From: Alisma plantago-aquatica
Taxonomy: Eukaryota; Streptophyta; Magnoliopsida; Alismatales; Alismataceae
Direction of reading: 5' to 3'
Assembly: GCA_963693085.1 (NCBI GenBank)
Contig: OY856411.1
Span: forward strand, 63,596,001 to 63,660,000
Length of the DNA: 64,000 bases
Position 1 is the first letter of the stretch; every line of letters begins with the position of its first letter. The notes below the pieces were generated by a model, which searched no databases, was not told where the DNA came from, and saw only the letters and a program-made list of their open reading frames with translations. The translations under genes and the position numbers were made by a program. Below are positions 54,360 through 64,000 of this stretch, piece by piece.

Positions 54360-57300
54360 TTTTTTGATTCCAAAATATATTTTTCTTAAATTTTTGGACA
54401 AAGGAGTAAAATGATATTATTTTTCCCATTCTAACCAATCAGGGAGTGCAACATCATCAAAGCCATCATAGAGAGGTGAAGAGAGAGAGAAGAATGGGCA
54501 TGTTCACTAACTTGGCCCAATCAGAGCTAGCCAAGTCAAGGGTCAAAGGCATGGCTTTGACTCGTTCAAAGCAAATCAATCGGGGGTGAAAAGATAGTAC
54601 TATCCTCAAGCAAAAAGCAATGGGGAAAAGGAAATGAGAAGGGAAAAGGAAGGAAAACACACAGGGGATTCATCCCCTTCACACCACTCCATGGACGATG
54701 AATAAAAGCTTGGGTTTTGGGAGAATTCGCGTGAGTTGATCAAACTTAAAAGCAAGATCATGAAAAGAAAGAGTGAAGCACTACGAACATGAGGAACTAG
54801 TCAATTTGAATCAAGGTGCCAAGGAGAACAAGAATGATCTGCCGCAATCATTGTAGCAAAATTGAACACTGGAACACGAAGATGTGGGCAAATGAGCAAT
54901 TGAAGCCAGAGAAAGGTCGAGCAAGAATCTATGAAGACCGAAGGGGCACTATTTATAGGTGGGGGATCGTGAAGCCAGAGATGGCTAGGTCACCTGTGAT
55001 TCTTGGATAGAAATAATTGGGAGTTTCCCAATTTCTTGATAAAACACTACAAATAGGGGATCGGTCCATGCATGTTTCTATTTAGAATCTTTTAGAAAAG
55101 GTTTCGTGACATTTGAATTAAAAACGACCGAGAAATCAATGAAATTAATCCTTGATATATTGGTCCCAATTTCCCGATCAACATGAACTAGGAGACGATC
55201 CACGAGCTGTTGGATCACGGATTCAACAGTTAAGATCACACAGGTCAAAGGTCAACACGTGACATATAAATCAAATTCCAAATCTTATTGGAATATAGTG
55301 TATTAATGCATTAATTTTCCTTTTTCTCTCTCCTCGTTTGAAGGGGCAAACATGCTCAAAATTAATTGAGAATTGACACCAAGCCTATTTTTTATATGAG
55401 GAATCTGAATATGAAATTAGTTTGGCCTTTTGGGAACTTTTAATGTGTTAAATAAATCAAAACTTATTTTCTCTTTCCTCCTTCATAAATGGTTATAAGA
55501 TTCTCCAAATTCGATGAAATTTCACCCACAAGTCACATTAAGTGCCTTGGATACGAATCTTCCATCAATTTTACATGTTGGAGTTGTTTTTACATTTATT
55601 GAAGGTTCTACATACTTTTTTTCTCCTAATATCACCTTTTAATCAAATTTTCTTAAAATTGAGTGAAAATTCACCAAAGGCACATTTTAATGTGTAGATC
55701 ATGAATTTGACATCAATTGTTACTTTTGGAGTCATTAAAGATTTTATTTTTTATTTTTGAGTTATCTCCTATTTTCCCATTCAATTAATTCAATTATAGT
55801 TACTAATTTTCCAAAAGTTGTGAAACTTATCAACCAGGCAAACTTTTACTCAAAGAAAATGAACTTGGACTTAGAATTATCTTTTGAGTTCCACTTTTAT
55901 GATTTTTAGGAAATTTACTCTTAATTTCACTTAATGGAAAAATAAATTCATTTAATGTCACATTATCTTAGTTTTATGATTTTCTTTTCTTTTTCTACAC
56001 AAAAGGGCATAGAAACTTCTAAATCAATTTCATTTTATCCTTATCCCTCTTAAGTGGATATTTTGTAAATTAAACCCATTAGTAAACTTTCACTAAGGTA
56101 TTTGTGCTTTACTCCTTATAAAGTAAAATATTGGGAACAAATGTACACCAAACCTTTATAATTTCCACTAATTCAACATCAAGGTCAGAAATGAAAAGAA
56201 AAGCTTTAGAAAAAGTTAAACTAAGATTATACATGGATTTCAGTTCGTTACAAAAACCTATGTCAAAATTGGTTTTAAGACTTGTGGTTAGTACTACTGG
56301 GTCACACACGCTAATTTTTATACAACCATATGATTCCCTCCAACGTTAATGAATTATTACCAAAATTGCCAATATTTGAATCCGGATTTTTTTCTTCATT
56401 TGTCTCATAATTAAAACTACACTGAATACAATAATTTATATACGACCTAGTAAGAAAAGGAATCCAGGTTAATAGCCAATTGATTCCCTCCAACCTCAAA
56501 CCACACAAATAGATTATACCTATTAACACACATACATATTGTTGTAACACACAGTTGGGATGGGTCAATGAGCACACAGACATATTGTGACTCTCCCTCT
56601 ACACTCCAAAATAATATTTTTCATCAAACTCATTATTAGTTCTTTATTGTCGCATATAGTTATATAAATACCAATCCCTAAGAGACAACAACTCCATTAA
56701 AAGCAAAATGACTATTTTCAACATGTAAGGACACATATATAGTGGACTGATTAGCACACAAATAAACTATTGGAACACTCAGATTGAGTGGACCAATGAG
56801 CACACAATTTAACTATTATAACACAAATATAGACTAGATAGATGCGCAAATAGACTCAAAATGTAACAGTTCTATAACATATACATCCTCCTTATTTGAC
56901 ACATCAACAAAAAGAAGACAAAAATACAAAGGTGACAAAAATAACCAGTCGAGCCACCAACATACATTATTAAGGATGGAAAAAATATCTTCACAACAAA
57001 CAATATGTTTATAACAACTACTTAGTGTGCAACTTTCAAAAAATGAATAAAATAGTCACATTTTCAAACACCAACAGAGTTGGCTGCAACAAAAATAGTT
57101 GGGAAAAAATCAACTCACTACTTTTCCAAGCAGAAAGGTCGAATGTTGGGAATAACAACTAACATTTCCTCTTTTTATAGGATTATAGACACAACACAAA
57201 CTAGTCCTTTTTCTTCTAGTTGTTGCCTTTAGAGATATGATCCCATGTCAGAATGGTGTATTTTTAATGTGGCATTATAAACAACTACAAATTATTCATG

Positions 57301-58000
57301 TAGAGTCTTGTGTCTCATCCCTATACTCTCAGGTCCTTGTGGGTGTTTTGTAGACGTTGTACATCAATACAAGCTTTTCTTTTTGGCAGTATGCCATGGT
57401 TTTACATATATGGATTGTATATATGCAAATAGGTTATCATATGTAACATGTTTGTGACAAGTTAGCCACTGAACAGTGATATGTAATATCTTTTTATATG
57501 ATATGTTTAATTTGTGGCTTCATATATGATATGTTTCCGAGGTTATATGAAATCAGTTTTAATTTATCATGTTTTGTAGTAACTTGGATGTTTAGTGTTA
57601 ATTCCACTCTTTGTTTTGAGTGATTTGATTCATGTGGTCATGGGTTGTCACATCAAGGTACAACCTGATTCCCCTATCACGATCTATACACAACAACAAT
57701 CATTTCATTGGAGTCTCCAAGGATGTACTGCTAACATCAAGTCCTAAAACTTAACACCATTTAGAGAATAATCTCTTACAAACTTGTAGTTATGAAACTA
57801 ATAAGTTTCCCAGGGGATAGACACACATATGCAAGAAGCATCAAAGAAAAACATAGTATTATCCGACTTACCTGACAACTTTTTATTACCACATTGAACC
57901 ATTTCTGGGATATCCACTCTTTTGGGTTGGGTTGCTAGTTCCTGCAAATCTAAAGGGGTTTTAGTCACATTCCCAACCTAGATTTCTCCACTAAGGTCAG
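54360..58000. other. Unassigned AT-rich sequence, possibly LTR-derived
   Basis: No coding domain seen on either strand. A minus-strand TATA box CACCTATAAATAGTG near 54945-54959 suggests an old LTR promoter reading toward lower coordinates. The AT-rich 55000-56100 part (GATGAAATTTCACCC and similar) recalls long chromovirus LTRs. From 56350 to 58000 I see nothing. Confidence 0.35.
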
Positions 58001-58115
58001 GTTAATATTTTTAATGAAAGGATCAACTATATTATCTTTGGTACCGACGTAGTCCAAAACCACAACCCCACCAGACAGAAATTCCCTTAAAACTTGAGTT
58101 TGACTTGGATGTGTC

Positions 58116-61100
58116 TCATTGATTTTGATTGTACTTGGAGCTCTTTATCTGAGAAATGGTTGTAGTGCTGCCACAATGAGCTGAAATTGCAAGAATCAAC
58201 TTCTTTACTATTGGTAAACTGGACATAAGTCCACGTAGCCATTTAGCTTCCAATCCAGTTTCAAGTAAAGCACACAACTCGGCCTCAAAACTAAATCGAG
58301 ACAATATGGTCTATTTCTTAGACTTCCAGGATGCAACACCTCCTACCAACAAGAATACATATCTTGAGACACCATTACTCCCACGGTTCATGGTAATCCA
58401 TCTTGCATCACTATATCCTTCAACCACAAAAGATTTTTTTTTCATAATGTGGTTCAAGGCAACACGTTCCCTTGATATACCTCAATACTTTGTCAAGATC
58501 TTCCGAATGGGCCTTGTCAGGACAACTGGTGTATCTACTTAACTTACTCATGATAAGAACAACGTCTGGACGTGTTTATTTCATAAGATACCCAAACTTC
58601 TGATAATTTAAGAGTATTGTATTTGAGACACTAGAACCCCAATATCATTCTTGAATAAGGCCTTGGATGAATCGTATGGAGTCTTGACAGGTTTATGTGA
58701 TGTGTACACAAACTTCTCTAGTATCTTCTCAACATAGTGAGACTGAGAGGAGTTATACTATCAATAGACCTTGTGATTTTAAGCCCTAAAATCACAACAA
58801 TAACACCCATAATCCTTCATCTGAAACTTGCTACACAAGAATGGCTTTGTCTCATTTACAAATTTCATACCAGAACCAAAAATAGGATATCATTGACCTA
58901 TAAGCATAACAAAATGAATCCATCCTTGATAATTTTGCAGTAGAGTCACTTGTTAAAGTTATTAGAAGCAAAGATAAATGATGATATCATAGAATAAAAC
59001 TTCTCATGCCATTTCTAGGGGCTTGTTTCAAGTCATATAATGAATTAAAAAGATTACACACTTTGAATTCATTCCCACGACCCACAAATCCTTTAGGTTG
59101 TACCATATATCTATTCTCCTGAAGATCACCATATAAGAATGTGATCTTCACATCCATCTAATGGATAGAGAGATTATAAATGGAAGCCAATGCTATAAGC
59201 ACTCATATTGCGGTCATATAGGAAGAAGAGAATCGATATCAAAATAATCTATTACTTCCCCCTATGTGTAACCCTAAGCAACTAACCTAGATTTATTCTT
59301 ATTCATTTTCCTATTTGCAATATGTATCTTCTGAAAGATCCATTTGCATCCAACTATAGAACAACCAAGAGGAAAATCCACTAATTCCCAAGTTTCATTC
59401 GAGAGAATTGATTGGATTTCCTCATTTACGACTTCTTTCCAAAACTTAGCTTCTTTAGAATCCATAGCTTGTTTGAAAGATACATGATCATGCTCAATAT
59501 TGTAAGTGAGAAATTCACTTCCAAAATCATTGGATGTCCTAGGCCATTTACTCCTCCTTGGTTCAACCATTTCTTTAGAATCATCAGATTCAAAAATACC
59601 ATGTTTTGAGTCATCCCCCACATTTGTCATCCTTTCCATGTGCTCGAGAATAATACATATGGTAAATGAATCCTACTGAGATACTTCTTTGGACTCACCA
59701 AATTTCATGGGAAACACATCCTCAAAGAATGTAGCATTAGGTAGTTCCATAATTGTATTGATATCAGTACATGAGATACCAGATTTTACAATCAAGAATC
59801 TATAGTCATAACTTGTCTTTACATAACCAAAGAAGATGGCATCAACCATTTTGGTCCCAGTTTCTTCCTTTTGTGTTTAGGGAAAAGTACCTTAGCAAGA
59901 AATTGAAACTCAATTTTCTCCCTCTCCATTGCTCAAATAGACTATTATCATTTTGTTTATGGGGAACTCTATTCAAAATATGGCAATCCATATACAAAGC
60001 TTCCTCCCACATAAAGTTGGGTAGACCTAAGGTTTGGAGTAAGGTATTAAACATATCTATTAGGGTTCGATTCTTATGTTCTACTATTCCATTAGAATGT
60101 GGTGAATTAAGGAGTGGTAACCTTATGAACTATACCATGAAATTGATAAAATTGTAAAAACAAGTTTGAGATGTTTTTCCTCCTCTATCAGACCTTTATC
60201 ATTAAAGTACTTTACTAATTTGAGTTTCAGCTTCTTTCTTATAAATTTTCACTCTATCCAATGCTTCATCTTTATTTTTCAGTAAATAGACATAACAATA
60301 TCTATTACCATCACCAATAAAAGTTATAAAATAACACTTTTGATCCCTAGTAGTAGTCCCATCAAATTCACAGACATCAGTACTAAATCAAGAATTTCCG
60401 AATTCCTATTCACAGAATAAAAAAGCTTCTTAGGAAGTTTAGCTTGCACACAAATTTCACATCTACTAACATAAATATCGGACTTAGGAATTAAATTTAT
60501 GTTCATCATTTATTTCATTGATCCAACATTAACATGTGCCAAATGACTACGCCATACATCGAAATACATAAGATTCATGAAAACAAAACTACTACCATTC
60601 AAATTTAATATTTGAATTTGAAGAAGGTTCAACAAGAATCTCAAATAAGTTATCTGTATCACATAGATACCCCTTGCTAAAACAAAGAATCACAAAGCCA
60701 TGTAATCGTAGACTTATTACATTTACAATCTATCCTAAAACCATCTCTAACTAAAATTACGCCACTAAGGATATTGCATAGAATGGTTGGAACATGCCTA
60801 ACTCTATGAAATGTCAGGACTATCCCCGAAGGGAACTTCAAGTTCACCCATTCTTTGCCTCTAGATTTTGTAGAGATGGAATCACCCAAAGTCACAAAAT
60901 GACTTCTTGAGGCCTAGTAAGACAAAATCATAGACTTATCAACACAAACATGTATATTGGTCCCAGTGTCAACTATCCAATAAAGTGGTTCAATATTTTT
61001 GAATTTTATAGATACATACCCATCATAGAGGATCAAGGATGTAGTCATCATGCTGACTACAACCTCCTCAGCTACAGATGCTCTTTGCCTCCTTTGAAGG

Positions 61101-62000
61101 ACAATCCGTGTTCCAAATGACAACCTGTCCACAAGTCCAACAAGGTTTTTTCTTCAGCTTCTTATGGATCTTAGCCTTAGTTTTATGCATATTATTTGAT
61201 TTCTTATCTTTCATTTTAGTTGTAGTAAAATTAACACAAGCATTTACATCAGTAGGTAGCTTGACAGTCTTTTTTCAACTGTTCTTTCAATATGTTAATA
61301 AACACAATTAGACCATTCATTAACAAGTCTCCTTTATGATGTTAAGTGTCATGCCAAATGATTCCTAGGATTTAAAGAATTTGTCTATGATGAATATAAA
61401 AATAAATTTCTCAAACAATTCCATTTTTGCATCTGTGAGTTCATGATGCAAGAGATGAAAGCCATGTGTTTGATCAAAAACGGATTTACCCTCGACCATT
61501 TGAAATTTAAAAAATTTAGACACAACACTTTTTGGCACCATGATTTCCAGTACTAAAATTCTTTACTAATGCCTCCCGTAGAACTTTAGTAGTAGTAACA
61601 GGAGGCTAAGAGTATGAATCACACAATTTGTTATTTAAAGCAAACAAGATTACCCCCCAACATGTCTTATCATTCTTCTTCAAGTTTACAATTAATTTTG
61701 CATTATAAGGGATAGATTCATCAACCCGGCCAGTGTGGCTCAGGTGGTTCGGTTCGGCTTGTCCTCCCTGGGGGACCTGAGTTCGAATCCCCTTGAGCGC
61801 ACTGTAATTACCAACTCCTTGGGTCATCCGGGCTCTGGCACCTGTTTGAGGAGGAGGGGGAGTTGGACTTCCTAAGACTCAAAAAAAAAGAAGGGATAGA
61901 TTCATCAAAATTATGTTGATCCTCTTCTATGTATTGATCATAACCCACCATAGACTAAACTTGCATCCTACTCTGCCAACAGGAAAAGTTGGGACTAGTA
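58116..62000 (-). pseudogene. Element E: decayed Ty1/copia gag-pol
   Basis: Read on the minus strand. A gag piece (DESIPYNAKLIVNLKKNDKT, 61720-61606), a degenerate knuckle near 61140 (CWTCGQ..CPSK), protease YWIVDTGTNIHVCVDKSMIL (61000-60930), and RVRHVPTILCNILSGVILVR. The GAG-pre-integrase/IN zinc part is CEICVQAKLPKKLF (60450). IN end: LGLPNFMWEEALYMDCHILN (60030). RT start: NETWELVDFPLGCSIVGCKW (59400); later RT: SQSHYVEKILEKF (58730). RNase H: GGVASWKSKKQTILSRFSFE then EAKWLRGLMSSLP (58320-58200). Many stops and frameshifts. LTRs not identified with confidence. Confidence 0.85.
61725..61890 (+). mobile_element. tRNA-derived SINE with 18-bp target duplication
   Basis: Flanked by identical AAGGGATAGATTCATCAA at 61707-61724 and 61891-61908. 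Box A TGGCTCAGGTGG (61736-61747) and box B GAGTTCGAATCC (61779-61790) are intact. The body ends in a pyrimidine/purine tail and AAAAAAAAAG. Full length about 166 bp. The perfect TSD and promoter boxes suggest a fairly recent insertion into the already present copia gag. Confidence 0.92.
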
Positions 62001-62039
62001 ATTTTTTAGACATATTAGCAGTGTCAATTTTATTACCAA

Positions 62040-63118
62040 AACCACCATGATAGGTTGTTGTCAACTAACCATTGAGTTGATTTCTTTAAGACTGTTATTA
62101 ATTTTGTATTACATCTTACATGCAACAACAAATAGTTGCAATTATTAATGAATTTAGGTCAGATCCACATAAAAATAGAAAAAAGAAATAGTGCACAAGA
62201 ATAGAAAATAAAAGAGTTAGGAACTTAAAACGAATCAGTTCAAAAAAATGAATGTGTTACTTAGAGAGATCAATGGCTCACAATCTCTATGGATGAGTGA
62301 CATTATTCTAGTCGACTCGGTGACAAACCTGTAGCAGATTGTCATTTTACTCGAGCTTGATGACGATCAGTGTGCACTACTAGTACAACCCAGTGATCGC
62401 AGATACCACCACCCAGATAGATCACACCTTTTGGGAGAGGATGGAAGAAGTCCCTTCTCATAAGAGAGGAACCTTTAGAAACAACTCGAGAATGAAGGCA
62501 GTAGAGACGTCTCTCTAGAGTTCACAAAGTACAAGCATGAATGGTTTATGGATGAATGTTCAAGAGATGTATTTAACCCTAATGACCAGAGACTTATTTA
62601 TAGCCCATCATTCTCTCAAATCCCATTCCCATTTATATGCAATCTCAGGATCACATGTACAAATCTCAGGATCACTCTTGTACATGTTGAGAAAAAGTCA
62701 CTTGACAAATACTTTCCAATTAGGATTAATAAATCTATTTTGAAAAGAAATAATTAATTTAGTTGATAATTAATTATGTAGTTGTATTCTTGTGGAAATA
62801 GAAGACAGAAAACAATTCCCACAACAACCCACAAGCTTGAGCCCGTGCCTGGCCTAGCCCGTTGAGGCCAGGTGTGGTGTGACACACGCGCATGTGTATT
62901 AGGGTCACCATACCCACCAAAGAGGTGAACATACTCACCCATAGAGTCCTTAGACACTAGTGGCACATGTGATCCTATATATGAGTACCACAAAAGTTCT
63001 ACAAGTGAGAAATGTGGGACTAAATCTCTTCCCATTTGCACAACAGACAAAACTACATATCTTCTATGTACTAGCTGCACTACATTGGACTTTACCCATG
63101 CTAAATAAATGGCTAGTA
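62040..63118 (-). other. Region upstream of element E, possible 5' LTR
   Basis: A minus-strand TATA-like GGGCTATAAATAAG lies at about 62590-62603, at a suitable distance upstream of the gag remnant. I could not find a PBS or a matching LTR on the other side, so the LTR call is tentative. No genes otherwise. Confidence 0.35.
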
Positions 63119-63121
63119 GCC

Positions 63122-63123
<2 letters not shown>

Positions 63124-63182
<59 letters not shown>
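63124..63182. repeat. (TA)n microsatellite, left of the MITE-like insertion
   Basis: About 59 bp of pure TA. Confidence 0.97.
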
Positions 63183-63185
<3 letters not shown>

Positions 63186-63509
63186 CCCATCGTTATTTCC
63201 CGAGCGGGTAGCTACCCGCCCACCCTTCCGACCACTTTTTTTGAAAAAAAAAATTCACAATTGCAGAGGAGCATTTTATCTAGCTCCCCAAAAAATTTCA
63301 TCCAAAAATAATATCATTTGAAAAAAACCCGTCCTTATATATATCTGCTGTATATTTTGTATAGAGTTACTCTTTTAGTCGTGTAGTTACTTTCTTATCA
63401 CCATAGTTGCTTTTTTGACAACAGAGTTACTTTTGTGGCTAGAAGAGTTACTTTTTTGGCTGCCGTGTAGCAAAATTCCAGGCTATCCGCACAGGCAATG
63501 AATTAACGC

Positions 63510-63511
<2 letters not shown>
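63183..63511. mobile_element. Microsatellite-targeted MITE-like element (329 bp between TA arrays)
   Basis: A non-repetitive block sits exactly between two (TA)n tracts. The left end, GGGCCCATCGTTATTTC and further GCGGGTAGC, aligns imperfectly with the reverse complement of the right end, GGGCGTTAATTCATTG and GCGGATAGCC. It contains repeated AGTTACTTTT.TTGGC words (63364-63460). Insertion into TA repeats is known for the rice Micron family; homology to Micron is not tested here. Confidence 0.55.
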
Positions 63512-63573
<62 letters not shown>

Positions 63574-63636
63574 GTATATATACATATATATACATACATA
63601 CATACATATATACATACATACATATATATATATACG

Positions 63637-63669
<33 letters not shown>

Positions 63670-63675
63670 ATATAT
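63512..63675. repeat. (TA)n and TATG/CATA compound microsatellite
   Basis: Pure TA to 63561, then TGTATGTATG and ACATACATAC blocks alternating with TA. Confidence 0.96.
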
Positions 63676-63738
63676 CTAGCAATATATATATCATCATGAA
63701 TATTGAGTTTGATGTCATGATATTAAGTATGTTATAAC

Positions 63739-63740
<2 letters not shown>

Positions 63741-63794
<54 letters not shown>
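63741..63794. repeat. (TAA)n trinucleotide repeat
   Basis: About 18 units of AAT/TAA. Confidence 0.96.
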
Positions 63795-63921
63795 CTAATC
63801 TTTGTGCTCAACACTACATGCACATTCCCATATGTATGCAGGTTTCGCTAAATCAGAGCCTAAACATGTCTAAAATCATATGTTTAATAAGTCTCAAATG
63901 TTAAAAGTGAACCATCCTAGT

Positions 63922-64000
63922 CAGGGGCATAGCCAAGGGGCTTCTGGGGCTTTAGCCCCCCACCCATTTAAATTCATATACATATATATATATTTATATA
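63922..64000 (+). mobile_element. Possible hAT-type terminus, cut by the window end
   Basis: CAGGGGCATAGCCAAGGGGC followed by TTTAGCCCCCCACC. Plant hAT-type elements often begin CAGGGGCGGAGCCA; two bases differ. The other terminus lies outside the window, so this cannot be confirmed. Confidence 0.4.

Noticed and set aside
63448..63823. ORFs of 65-106 codons with leucine or Tyr/Ile runs on the minus strand
   Set aside because: Translations of (TA)n, CATA and (TAA)n repeats.

Overview
This window is plant nuclear DNA, almost certainly from an angiosperm with a large, repeat-rich genome. The evidence is nested LTR retrotransposons of typical plant lineages (Athila-like and chromovirus-like Ty3/gypsy, Sirevirus-like and other Ty1/copia), tRNA-derived SINEs, MITE-like elements and long (TA)n tracts. 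I see no convincing single-copy host gene, tRNA or rRNA gene, and the species cannot be named from the sequence.

Layout. Element A (1 to about 18490, + strand) is an Athila-like element whose 5' part lies outside the window. It has broken pol (3-2251), a long broken accessory gene (10524-15262) ending in two Ulp1-like protease domains, and the 3' LTR (from 16483). Element S (3274-10492, - strand), a young Sirevirus-like copia element, is inserted into A with 5-bp target duplications (GCAAA). It has lost pol but keeps a gag remnant and an intact 407-codon accessory ORF. From 18491 to 25423 there are microsatellites, an old LTR fragment, a MITE-like repeat and sequence I cannot assign. Element B (25424-37318, + strand) is a full-length Athila-like element with 1.6-kb LTRs, tRNA-Asp-type PBS and TSD GTATA; its gag, pol and accessory gene all carry stops. 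From 37324 to 40449 lies an old copia LTR end with PBS, plus unassigned sequence. Element C (40450-51791, - strand) is a chromovirus with 2.9-kb LTRs, a chromodomain and TSD GTCAC; it hosts a SINE and a small retroposed fragment. Element D (about 52870-54350) is the 3' end and LTR of another Athila/Tat-like element. Element E (about 58100-62000, - strand) is a decayed copia pol with a SINE in its gag region. The right edge holds a TA-repeat-targeted MITE-like element and the start of a possible hAT-type element.

Main observation. Elements A, S and B each carry an accessory ORF in the post-pol position (ATHILA ORF-1 or plant-transposon-protein type). Each ORF is preceded by a cluster of short palindromes and a TATA box. 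The same element-specific palindrome also fills the U3 of that element's own LTR: AACGGTC/GACCGTT in A, TCGGTCGA/TCGACCGA in S, GTCGAT/ATCGAC in B. Element D shows a fourth palindrome set in front of its LTR TATA box. Chromovirus C shows neither an accessory ORF nor such a cluster. This suggests that the LTR enhancer was copied inside the element to drive the accessory gene. Accessory-ORF ends in A and B, and the post-ORF region of S, also carry extra polypurine tracts. Palindrome-rich U3 regions and multiple PPTs are known for Sireviruses; the internal copies and the parallel in Athila-like elements are what look new.
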